Positions 37,000 through 47,274 of a stretch of 64,000 nucleotides of DNA are shown here, piece after piece. This DNA is from Azolla caroliniana (taxonomy: Eukaryota; Polypodiophyta). The stretch is from the NCBI GenBank assembly GCA_043228905.1, contig JBHGNT010000015.1, forward strand, positions 15,252,001-15,316,000, written 5' to 3'. Positions within the stretch are counted from its first letter, which is position 1; every line of letters begins with the position of its first letter. Under the pieces are notes generated by a model. The model worked only from the letters and a program-made list of their open reading frames with translations. It did no database searches and was not told where the DNA came from. The position numbers and the translations under genes were made by a program.

Positions 37000-37376
37000 C
37001 CCTTTGGTGAAGTGTCTTGGACACCCTGTGTTAGGCTGTTATCCGGCCCTAAGGATTAACACAGTTGAGAGTATTGGAACAAAAAGAAACGCTATTTCAA
37101 GAAAAGGGGTCACCTATGGGAACCAGAGAAGGGCGCCTCAAGCAGCCAACCGGATCAAAGCCCCGCCGTTACCACAGGTCCTCCACCGGGAGCAGGAAAC
37201 AATGCCGAATCTAGCACCTCCCGGAAAGCATATTGCTACTATTGCCGACAAGAAGGACATTATAGTAATCAATGCCCGGCAAAGAGCTATGATAAACGAC
37301 CGGCGGTGAATATGGTAGTCGCCGAAGTCGCAGACCTGCAGCAGGTAACCACAAGATCGAAGGTTAAGGCGACAGA
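37000..37376 (+). pseudogene. Gypsy-1 gag remnant (nucleocapsid only)
   Basis: Only about 230 bp separate the LTR from a CCHC knuckle (CRQEGHYSNQC, about 37240-37275), so the matrix and capsid parts of gag are missing. The knuckle frame runs on as AVNMVVAEVADLQQV. The element cannot make its own particles. Confidence 0.7.
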
Positions 37377-38495
37377 ATGGGAGGCGCAAGAGGCCATCCG
37401 CAAACAGGCAACCGAATGGGTAAAAAAGGCGAATGCGCGAAAATGGCAGAGCTTGCGCAGCAAAAGGAAAATACCGAAGAGCTCACCGACGGCCGTCAGC
37501 CCGAAAATGCGACATGGCAGGCATTGCAGGAATGCCAAATCACGTTGCCATTAGGACGGCTCCTACAACTAGTGCCCAGATTCACAGAAGGACTCAAGAC
37601 AGGCATGACGGCAGGAGAAACACCACCGGCTCCAACATTCTTCTCAAATCCGGAGGAGGGACCGACGGTAGTAGACACAAACAGTCTGGCGATTACAACC
37701 ATCGTGAAGGGAAAGGAGTTACTCGGAACAGTAATAGATGGAGGATCCGGCGTCAATGTGATTAGCCTCCGAACGTGCAAAACCTTGGGAATCCAAGAGT
37801 GGGAACCATGCCCGTTCTGGCTGTGGATGGCGGATACAAGCTCAATGCGACCGACCGGCTTGATACGAGATTTGGATATAACGATCGACGGCCACACATT
37901 TCGCATCTCGGCAATAGTGCTACAACTACAGGCACAAGGAGCTTACCCACTATTGTTGGGGCGGCCGTGGTTGAAAACGACGCACATTAAACAAAACTGG
38001 AGGAAGAATATAATCACCTTCCGACGGGGAAAAGCAAAAGTACGGGTACCGACACAACCACGGACGGGTACCGGGAAGGAATTGACACCCCTATATGCCG
38101 AATGCGTCAATATGCTAGACGGATTAGCAGACAAAGAGGTAGATCAATACTTGCAGGATAATCCGAAGATCGTACCTCTGTTCGAAATCGACGTAGCCGA
38201 AGCCGTATCACCATACATACTGCCACCGGACGGAGCCGACGAGGAACCAAATAAAGAAGTGATCCGGGAGCTACGGCAAGCACAGGAGGCGCTGGAAAGA
38301 GAAATGGTTGTATCGCAACGGGTTAAAGCATCCCAACTAGAGGAGGTGAATCTAGGAACTACGGAAGAGGCGAGAGCGGTGCACATCGCCAAGGAAATGA
38401 CCGCGGAGAACAAAACGGAGATGATTACACTTCTCAAAGAATTTCTGGACGTGTTTGCCTGGTCTTGCGAGGATATGCGAGGGCTCGATCCTTAG
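37377..38495 (+). CDS. Gypsy-1 protease region
   Basis: A 372-residue frame. Retropepsin-like centre GTVIDGGSGVNVIS, with the DGGS active site usual in Tat/Athila-type plant gypsy elements in place of DSGA. GAYPLLLGRPWLKTTHI marks the flap end of the domain. A long Glu/Ala-rich linker leads to FLDVFAWSCEDMRGLDP, the classic entry to the Tat/Athila RT. Two stop codons (38493 and 38511) then separate it from the RT frame, in the same register. The start is uncertain because the frame is continuous with gag in origin. Confidence 0.75.
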   Translation: MGGARGHPQTGNRMGKKGECAKMAELAQQKENTEELTDGRQPENATWQALQECQITLPLGRLLQLVPRFTEGLKTGMTAGETPPAPTFFSNPEEGPTVVDTNSLAITTIVKGKELLGTVIDGGSGVNVISLRTCKTLGIQEWEPCPFWLWMADTSSMRPTGLIRDLDITIDGHTFRISAIVLQLQAQGAYPLLLGRPWLKTTHIKQNWRKNIITFRRGKAKVRVPTQPRTGTGKELTPLYAECVNMLDGLADKEVDQYLQDNPKIVPLFEIDVAEAVSPYILPPDGADEEPNKEVIRELRQAQEALEREMVVSQRVKASQLEEVNLGTTEEARAVHIAKEMTAENKTEMITLLKEFLDVFAWSCEDMRGLDP

Positions 38496-38516
38496 CTATA
38501 TCAACATTAGATACAT

Positions 38517-39810
38517 TTGAGCAAAGACGCCAAACCGGTAGCACAACGACGGTACCGGATGAATCCAAATTACGCCGCCAAAGTCAAGGAGGAAATCGAC
38601 AAGTTGCTGAGGGTTGGCTTTATCCGCCCAGTAAAGAAATCTACATGGCTGAGCCCGATAGTAGTTGTACCAAAGAAAAATAGCAAAATTAGAGTTTGTG
38701 TCGACTACCGTAAGCTTAACGCGACGACGATAATAGATGCATTCCCACTCCCATTTATGGATGGAGTTTTGGACACAGTCGCCGGCCATGAGGTATACAG
38801 TTTCTTAGACGGATTCAGCGGATACAACCAGATCTGGATGCACCCCGATGACCAGGAGAAAACGGCTTTCGTCACCGAATGGGGAGTGTTTGTTGCCGTA
38901 GTAATGATGTTTGGACTAAAAACGGCGTCGGCAACGTTCCAGAGGATCATCATGGAAATATTCGGAGAATTCATACCGGCATTCATGCAAGTGTTTCTGG
39001 ATGATTTCGCCGTCTATAGTCGGGAAGGAGATCACTTTCAACACCTCAAGCTATGTCTAGAGAAATGTCAGGCTTACTGGCTAAGCTTGAATCCGGCAAA
39101 GTGTGTATTCGGAGTGTCAAGCGGGGCGTTATTAGGACACATTGTGAGCAAGGAAGGAATTGCCGTGGACCCGGACAAAGTAAAAGCAATCTTGGAGGCA
39201 CCGACACCAACAACGGCCAAGGCATTATTTAAGCCGTTTCTTAGGCCAAATTCGGTGGCATAGCCGAATGCTCTGGTATCTGGCGGACCTGGCTACACCG
39301 CTGCATGCTGCGGTACACCGAACACCGTTCCAGTGGACCGACACCGAAGACAAGGCGTACCGGGCACTCAAAGTACTATTATCGCAAGCGCCGGTAGTGC
39401 AACCCCCGGATTGGGCTAAGGAGTTTCATGTGTTCGTGGATGTGTCCGACATTGCAATCGGAAGTGCGCTGATGCAACTTACGGAGCCAAGGTGGTATTG
39501 GCCCGTATATTACGCAAGCCGAAAGTTATCCCAAGCAGAACGAAATTATTCCACCATGGAAAGGGAAGGTTTGGGCATGATTTACAACGTGACAAAGTTC
39601 AGACATTATTTGCTAGGAAGGAAAATTTCCTTCCACGTAGATCATTCGGCACTCCTCTATTTAGTTTCCAAAGCGTCACTAACCGGCAAGTTGGCACGAT
39701 GGACGTTACTGTTGCAGGAATTTGAGTTCGAAATATTCCACCGACCCGGCATACAACATGTAGTAGCAGACTATTTGAGCCGGTTAGATTCCGACGAGAC
39801 TGGTGATTGA
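38517..39810 (+). pseudogene. Gypsy-1 reverse transcriptase and RNase H, one frameshift
   Basis: RT at 38517-39230 shows IRVCVDYRKLNATT, SFLDGFSGYNQIWM and the catalytic FLDD (VFLDDFAVYS). A single-base indel in a T-rich spot near 39226 shifts the frame, and RFLGQIRWHSRML continues in the new one. RNase H at 39268-39810 shows FHVFVDVSDIAIGSAL, YSTMEREGLGMIY and FHVDHSALLYL, with acidic residues in place. It ends at a TGA just before the integrase region in the same frame. Confidence 0.8.
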
Positions 39811-39830
39811 GTCCCGGACGAGTTTTCGGA

Positions 39831-41226
39831 TGCTGAGCTATTTCGAGTCACCGCGGAAACGGCAACAGATGGAACGGTGGCACAAGAAGATAAGTGGCTG
39901 AAAAATATGCAACAATTTCTGAGCACCGGATTGCCTCCAGACGAGATGAAACGGGACGAGAGGAAACGCCTGGTGATACAAAGCCGACACTTTTGTTTAG
40001 TACGGGACATGCTATACCACAAAGGCACGGACAGTATATGGCGACGGGCGGTGCGCTGCGACGAGAAGGATATAATACTACGAGAAGCACACTGCGGAGT
40101 CGCCGGAGGCCATTACGCCGGAGATGCTATGGCAAGGAAGATATGACAAAGTGGCCTATGGTGGCCGACAACATTGAAAGATGCGGTCCGGTACGCTAAA
40201 GAATGCGATCTATGTCAGCAAATGGGCCAACCAACCGAACAAGCTAGGATGCCGCACCAGCCGGTACTGCCGTTACAACCATTTCAGAAATGGGGGCTGG
40301 ACTTTGTGGGTCCATTCAAACCACCGGCAATGAGAACCGGCAACCGGTATGTGATCGTAGCTACGGATTACTGCACGAAATGGGTAGAAGCCAAAGCCTT
40401 GCGCGACAACACCGCGGTGTCGACGGCGAAATTCTTGTATGAATACATCTGATGCAGGTATGGATGCCCGATCGAGCTAATAAGTGACCAAGGAGGGCAC
40501 TTCCCCGGCCAAGTGGTGGAAAGCTTGACGTCGTTCTATGCCGTGGTGCATAAATGGAGCACGCCATACTATCCGCAAGCAAACGGGTTAGCCGAGTCGA
40601 CGAACAAAACGCTACAGAATATCCTTCGGAAAATCGTCAATGAAAACCGGACAGACTGGGATACAAAATTGCACAATGCACTCTGGGCTTACCAGACAAC
40701 CTACAAAACAAGCATCCAAACCACACCGTTCCAGCTAGCATTCGGATTGGAGGTCGTCATGCTGGTAGAGTTCCAGGTCCCGAGCTTGCGGATTCAGATT
40801 AGGGAACGGTTAAACGAAAAGGAATAAAAGGCAATTCGGTTAGCAGCTCTGTGTGAACTAGAAGAACACCGACTAGCAAGTATCATGCACCTGGAACTGG
40901 AGCAGCGGCGAAGAAAGGCGTTTGTGGATCGCCACTGAAAAGGAAATGAAAAGATGTTTGGAATCGGCAAGCCGGTACTAGTGTTCCAGACCCGGATGGG
41001 AAAGATGCCGGGGAAACTACAGTTTCGGTGGACCGGACCGTACTGGATCACACACGAGTTCAATGGATTCTACCAGTTAGGGACACTTGCCGAAGAAGTC
41101 CTAGGTAAGTGGGTCAACGGATTTCGACTAAAGCCATACAAGGGACCCATGCCGAGGAACCCATTTGAACAAGGAAAGGCCGATGCCGAACCAGATACCG
41201 GAATACCGGAAACAACGGCAACTTGA
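39831..41226 (+). pseudogene. Gypsy-1 integrase, four or five nonsense codons
   Basis: One register throughout. Zinc domain with HCGVAGGHYAG and CDLCQQMGQ (40088-40215). Catalytic core with [10 protein letters not shown] (D), SDQGGHFPG (D) and YYPQANGLAESTNK (E). C-terminal GKLQFRWTGPYWI (GPY/F module) and NGFRLKPYKG. In-frame stops near 40144, 40450, 40825 and 40936 are TGA or TAA at places where Arg, Trp or Gln codons one transition away would be expected. No chromodomain follows, consistent with a non-chromoviral Tat/Athila-type element. Confidence 0.8.
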
Positions 41227-41478
41227 TTAGCAATCGGCAACAATGAAGCCGGTAAGGGGGACAAAGAGCTGGCACACGGGTTGGATAAGAGGATGGCAAA
41301 CCGTCACGAGGCCGGCAAGATTCCTCATTCGGGTAAGGGTCCGTTAGGACCGGAGATGAATTAACCTAACAATTGATAATCAAAAAATAAAAATAAAAAA
41401 ATAAAATCGAATCAAATCAAAGAAATCATGCAAAAGAGTGGTGGGAACGGCCATGCAAACGAGTAAAGAGGCGCCAAG

Positions 41479-44134
41479 ATGCAGAGAGAAAACACCCCCC
41501 ACATTGAGACCTTCTTCTTTCGCGAACCAAGGAGCACGGACGCACACAAGCGCTTGAAGATCATCAGAAGAGAGCCAACACACACAGAGCTTCCTCATAC
41601 ACAACCCTCAGCGACGCTATCCGACCTCGACGCAAAAGACATGGACTGCCAGACTCTCTCGGAGGCCGCCAAGAAATGGTTACGACAACACGGATTGGAG
41701 GGGTTCCTCACAATCATGGATGCACCACCACACAAAGAAGTCGACAAGATCATCAAGGAAATTGACACCGAGCTGATCACGAAGGAAGAGATCCGTGCAC
41801 TAACAGGCCTTCCGGAGGGGGGCATCTATACTATTGACAACCCTACCTCCGAACGACTCATCAAATACTTCGGCGAATATTCTTTGGCCAGCAAGGGCTA
41901 CAGGACACAGGGCGGAGAAGATATGTTATTCCGAGAAATTGCCCATGTACTCCATGAGTTCGGCCACGTATACCTTCGACCCCCCGTTATGCCTCAGAAC
42001 TGAGCAAGCTTGATCATTGCAACATACGAAGGGGTCAAGGTGGATTGGCCGGTGCTGATCGCCGACGAATTGTGTGCGGCTATTGACACCGTAAGAGGTA
42101 AGGAAGCCAAAGAAGGCCGGAAAATATGGCATGTGGTGGCGCAATGGCTCACCCTATTGGCGCCACCTGTCGAGCCCGTCCAGACAAAGAAGTGGGGAAG
42201 AGTAACGGACGGCACACCGAAAGTTGCTTCAAAACGACAACAGTTGTTGGCCACCAAGACCACTAAGGGGAAGACAACCGACACAGAGTAGACCGGAACC
42301 GGTTCGAAAGGAACCGGTCTAAGAAGACCCTACACAACAGGCAATACCGGCAAGCCCCGAAACACAAGCGCCGGTAAGGCATGTGCCACCTTCCTCAGCC
42401 GGCCAAGAACAAGCCAAAACACAACCGAAACCCGAATGGCAAAGTGGTCAGCAGGCAGAGCAGGAAGTGCAGTTCGACGCAGTTAGGCGGGATCGGCCAC
42501 TAGCAAGTGAACCCATCAACCAACCCTCAGTGCAGATGCAACAACAGGGTACCGGCAGCCAATGGCTCCGGTGGATAGGAGAGCAGGTTGCCGGAGTGAT
42601 ACTATATGTAGAGGCTGAAGAGCGAGCGCAGATGGAACGGTTGCTAGTCACAACCGATGAACTAGAGACGGCCCGATCAAGGATCCGGTACCTTGAACAA
42701 GACTTGGATCGGGTCACAGAAGACATGGCCAAAATGGCCTTAACCGCAATACAGATCCAAGCACCGGTGACTTCGGTGGATGTACAGAATAAAGAAACAA
42801 CCACGCTTGTACATACGAATAAGACCCCAGAGACAGAAACCGTCCCGGAGAAAGATGCGATGCAAGCCCAAGAGCTTGCCGAATTAAGGGACGAACTTGC
42901 CGCACAAGAAGCACAACGGAGCTGCGAACGAGATTTGAAGAAAGCGGCAAAAGAGGAGTTAAGGAATATGGCTGAAAACCTCCGCCAGGCAGAAGAAAAT
43001 CTGCGGAAAGGGCATCAAGCTTACGACTGACTAAAGGAGGAAAAAGAAAAATTGCTGCAGGAGAAGGACAAGCTGCAACGGATGGCGGAAACGGAAATCG
43101 AAAGGCTGAAAGAAGAACTCCGTCAACAAAAGGACCGGGAAGACCACGCTTGACGGCAAATCAACCAGAGGCTGAAGCAGAAGACGGAGGACTTCGACCA
43201 CCTGCATCGGAACTTTAAGAGCTTGGACACGGAGTATAAGCAACAACAGGAAAGGATGGCCGAGCTCCGGCAAGAAGTTGATAGGGCCACAACGGCACTC
43301 ACCGACGAACGGGTTGAGAATACAAAGCTATTGGAGGAAGCGGCGAGGGACCAGATGGAGCTCCACAAGCAGCACAATGAAGAAAAGGAAAGGGCAACAA
43401 TGGTGTTACAGAGGTTGCAAACAACCTATCAAATTCAATTGTCGCATTATAGGGAGCAGGAGGCAGACACGGTTAGAATCATCAAGCAATTGAAAGAGGA
43501 GCAACAAGCCGCGAAGAACAAATCACAGATGGGAATGGAACAGACAAACAAGATCAAACGCTTGATTGACGAGAGCTCTGTGCGATGGTGGACGAAATGG
43601 GCGCAGAATACGACTGAACTCCAGTTGCTCAGGGCAGACGCCGAAAACCGGCGGAAGGAAGGTGACGACTGTTACATGCTCACATCGGAGGACTTCACTG
43701 CCATAAAGGATGAGATGGCAGAAGATTTCACAGCTCTTGCGGATGAGAAATTGGTGCAGGTCTGGCAACTCATAGCTCAACTGGACGACGATCAGATGGA
43801 TGCTCAAATCTAGTTTGAGAGCTATGAGCGGTCCCGGCTTAGGGAAGAAAAAGCAAGGCAAGCGGCAACGGTCAACCTCAGTGATGAGGAACTATCGCTA
43901 GTACAAGGACTAGATGGAGACCAGGCTGGGGTAAGTCAACCAGAGACAACTCTGGCGGAGGAAACAACGAAGGAAACATCGGTGCCAGAGCAACCATCGG
44001 AGCCACAATCGGAGAAGCAACCCCAGCCACAATCGGAGCAGCCGCATCAGCAGCAATAGCAGCCACAATAGATTCCCGTAGAACCACTGGAGACCCTGGA
44101 GCAAAGCATCCTGGATATCTTGAACGAAGAGTAA
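41479..44134 (+). pseudogene. Gypsy-1 extra 3' ORF: long coiled-coil protein of unknown function
   Basis: Sense-strand coding sequence between integrase and 3' LTR, the place where envelope-like genes lie in some retroelements. The first part (41479-42291, one TGA at 42001) has a compact globular segment with LSEAAKKWLRQHGLEGFL, EEIRALTGLPEGGIYTI and KVDWPVLIADELCAAI. One +1 frameshift near 42289 leads to a second register that runs 583 codons from 42383 to the TAA at 44132, interrupted by a few TGA/TAG codons. The centre is Glu/Gln/Lys-rich heptads (coiled coil, about 42600-43600). The end is Gln/Pro/Glu-rich. No signal peptide or membrane span is visible, so it is not an ordinary envelope protein. 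The globular part loosely recalls plant transposon-associated domains. Original length was near 880 residues. Confidence 0.65.
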
Positions 44135-44186
44135 GGGGCCGGTGTGGGAATCGACGTACAAGGTACTGTCCCACGGGCGTGCCATG

Positions 44187-44554
44187 TGTTACCCGGCCGA
44201 CAAAGACCAGGGTGTGAAAAGGGGAATGGTTATCTAGGAATCTGTTGAAATTACTAGTCTTAATATATAGATTAATATATGAGAAGATGTGGACGGACAG
44301 GCCAGAATCGGTATGCCGATCCGGATCCGGACCGATCCTGAAAAGGTGCCGGTTGGCACTGTTTCGTACTTCGCACCGGTGACCTATATAAAGGCCTGGT
44401 TATAATGTAGTCATTAACGGAGAGTAATATAAACCTGTTGTTTAATCATTGAGTATTGTTCACCGTTCTGTGCTTATTGTATATCTTACGCGTGTTAATG
44501 ATGTATTGCTAAGTAACCGATTAAGGTCCAATTAAGCGTTGTGTCATAAGTTAT
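44187..44554 (+). repeat. Gypsy-1 3' LTR, truncated by gypsy-D
   Basis: It matches the 5' LTR for 368 bp, from TGTTACCCGGCC to GTCATAAGTTAT, with about 18 differences counted by eye. The last 12 bp of the LTR are missing because another LTR (TGTTACCTCG) begins at 44555. Confidence 0.9.
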
Positions 44555-44734
44555 TGTTACCTCGTACGAGATGTACGGAGAGTCAATGTGATGAGCGAGG
44601 GTCAAATGGTATCATGATGATTGTTGTGTGTGTGTAGGGGGCATAAATGTAATTGTGAGTCAATACGTATGTGAACACATGCACACGTGTGTGCATGTGG
44701 ATGGATACGAGGAGGTGTGAGTGAGTGTCCAATA
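44555..44734 (+). repeat. Gypsy-D 5' LTR, first part
   Basis: It starts TGTTACCTCGTACGAG and runs to GAGTGTCCAATA, where a minus-strand copia is inserted. It resumes at 62506. The last five bases, CAATA, are the target duplication of that copia. Confidence 0.75.
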
Positions 44735-45522
44735 TGACAGGAACTCAAACGCTCCTTATGCACAACGCTCGGCCACAACCGAGCTTAGAATCATACACAG
44801 AAAACGGGAAATAAAACACGACATGAAGAAGAAACGAGTACACAGGATGTTTACGTGGAAAACCCAAAGAGGGAAAAACCACGACATCCCACAAGCTGCA
44901 AACTATCACTATGCTAGAATGTACAATAGTGAGTTCACGGAGGCAACGACCTCGTGCTCACGATCCTCGCCACAAGCGGCGGTTACAACAGAGGCAACGA
45001 CCTCTTTCTCTCTCTCTCTCTGTACACTGTTACGCGCTCTCTCTATTCTTGCACTAACAAGAATGACAACAACTACAAGTTTGCCCTAAGTCATATTTAT
45101 ACTAATATGACTTTTCGGCTATTTACAAATATAGCCTCGATGGACTCTCAGAAACATATTTACGAATATGTCTCTTCATTCGGTGAGCATTCCTCACCGG
45201 GTTTGCACCATCCGGCTCTCCGTAGCCGGGTACTCCTCATCCGGTTCTCACCGGGTCTGCACCATCCGGCTCTCCGTAGCCGGGTACTCCTCATCCGGTT
45301 CTCACCGGCTCTGCACCATCCGGCTCTCCGTAGCCGGGTACTCCTCATCCGGTCTTCACCGGGTCTGCACCATCCGGCACTCTGTAGCCGGGTACTCCTC
45401 ATCCGGTCTTCACCGGGTCTGCACCATCCGACTCTCCGTAGCCTGGTACTCATCCGGTTTCGGCCTCGGCTTCCCAGCACTATTCTTCTCCCTTCCCATC
45501 CGGAGGGACCTGTCTCCCAACA
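44735..45522 (-). repeat. Copia A-minus 3' LTR
   Basis: A 788-bp LTR. On the plus strand it reads TGACAGGAACTC to GTCTCCCAACA. It holds five tandem copies of a 54-bp unit (CCGGCTCTCC at 45212, 45266, 45320, then variants at 45374 and 45428) in U3. Three AT-rich dyads lie at 45088-45168, the first enclosing the TATA box. Confidence 0.9.
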
Positions 45523-45539
45523 TACTCCCCCTTCACTCT

Positions 45540-46834
45540 GGCATGGGGTGTCTTACTAGTCCGATTCTCTTCCGGCATGCATCCAGCTTGTCGGGTATCA
45601 AAACTTGTCGGGCTCCATGCATCCAGCTTGTCGAGCATGCATTTAGCATATCTGACCCGTTCTCGCCCGTGTGGATCTTCGTCAGTGCGAACTCCTGGTC
45701 ATCTACTCTTTCTCGGATCAAGTGATATCTTCGCTGGATATGCTTCGTTCGGGAATGGTAGGCTGCATTCTTAGCAAGGTGGATGGCACTTTGACTGTCA
45801 CAATAGAGTCAGTATTCATCTTGCCGGATACCGAGCTCTCTGATGAAGTCCTTCATCCATAATATTTCCTTGCCGGCTTCCACAGCTGCCATGTACTACG
45901 CCTCCGTGGTTGACAATGCAACCGTCTTCTGTAGTCTCGACTGCCACGAAACAACTCCCCCTGCATATGTCATTACGTACCCGGATGTAGACCGGCTGGT
46001 ATCCACATCAGCCGACATGTCCGAATCGGTGTAACCATCAAGTTGAGGTTTTCCGGAGCCGAATCAGAGACACATATTTGAGGTGCCCTTCAAGTACCGG
46101 AGTATCCATTTGACCGCGTTCCAGTGCTCCTTGCCGGGATTGCTCATAAACCGGCTCACCACTCCGACCGCGTATCCTATATCTGGTCGGGTACACACCA
46201 TTGCGTACATCAAGCTCCCGACGGCAGAGGCATATGGAATCTTCATCATATCCGCCTTCTCTGCTTTCGTCTTCGGGCTTTGCTTACCGGATAACCTGCA
46301 GTTTGCCGGAAGTGTCGATCCGACCGGTTTCGCATCTGACATGTTGAACCGGTGTAGCACCTTTGTCATGTACTTCTCCTGTGACAGCCATAATTGCTTC
46401 GCTGACCGGTTCCGGATAATATGCATTCCCAGCATCTGTCTTGCCGGACCCAAGTATTTCATTGAGAAGGTTCGGTTGAGAGCCTTCTTCAACATCCGTA
46501 TTTTGACTTGGTCCCGTCCGACGATCAACATGTCATCCACGTACAGAAGGAGTATCAGGAAGACGCCTCCTTCGAACTTCTTCACAAACACGCAGTGATC
46601 GGCCTACATCTTGTGGTACCCTTGATCGGTCATGAAGGAATCGAACTTCCGGTACCATTGTCGGGGAGCCTGCTTTAGTCCATACAGGCTCTTCTTCAGC
46701 CGGCATACTAGGTGCTCCTTCCCTTTCTCCACAAATCCCTCAGGTTGCTACATGTAGATCTCCTCTTCGAGGTCACCGTGAAGAAATGTCGTCTTCACGT
46801 CTAGCTGCTCTACCTCGAGGTCCATGCTTGCCGC
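45540..46834 (-). pseudogene. Copia A-minus RT (3' half) and RNase H
   Basis: The minus-strand frame carries VEQLDVKTTFLHGDLEEEIYM, then a stop, then LILLLYVDDMLIVG (the YVDD catalytic box, within 46064-46591) and CTRPDIGYAVGVVSRFM. RNase H motifs DSDMSADVDTS and YCDSQSAIHLAKN lie at about 46020-45780, with frame breaks and a TAG. It continues the pol frame interrupted at 52519 by the chromovirus, across the duplicated GCCGC. Confidence 0.8.
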
Positions 46835-46938
46835 TGTCATGAACAGTACTGAGACAGAGAAGGAATTAATACTAAACGAAGGATTAGTACTATGAGAGGT
46901 GTGGAACTTCTTCGAGAGAAGGAAGAAGTGAGCGAGAC

Positions 46939-46979
<41 letters not shown>

Positions 46980-47274
46980 TGATAAGAAAGATATTTATTA
47001 TATGAAGAGAATATACAACGGTGGCTAAAAGGCTTAAGACTGGCGTTGAACCAATTTGGTTCAACATAATGCCTAGTGCCCTCTTTTATAGTGTTTTCAG
47101 GAGTAATCCTGAAGCTTCTAGAATGTTCCAGAGAAATCTGGAATATACACTAATTTCCTATAATAAAATGTAAATGAAAATAATATCCTACGTATTACAA
47201 TAGATGTTCTAATGGTCAAGAGCTCGACCCATATAACCTAAGGTCATGGGTTCGAGTCTTGCCATATCATGACA
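46835..47274 (-). repeat. Chromovirus 3' LTR
   Basis: A 440-bp LTR ending TG/CA. It contains a GA run and the palindrome TTGAACCAATTTGGTTCAA. A tRNA-like stretch at 47211-47262 has A-box-like TAATGGTCAAGAGC and B-box-like GGTTCGAGTCT. The pol stop codon lies inside its first bases. Confidence 0.93.

Noticed and set aside
36620-44554. Gypsy-1 and gypsy-D as one element because both LTRs start TGTTAC
   Set aside because: Sequence after the first six bases differs, and the gypsy-1 3' LTR is cut exactly where the second LTR begins.
45160-45725. Repeat proteins on both strands in the copia LTR
   Set aside because: The 54-bp period is a multiple of three, so the minisatellite stays open in several frames; it is U3 sequence.
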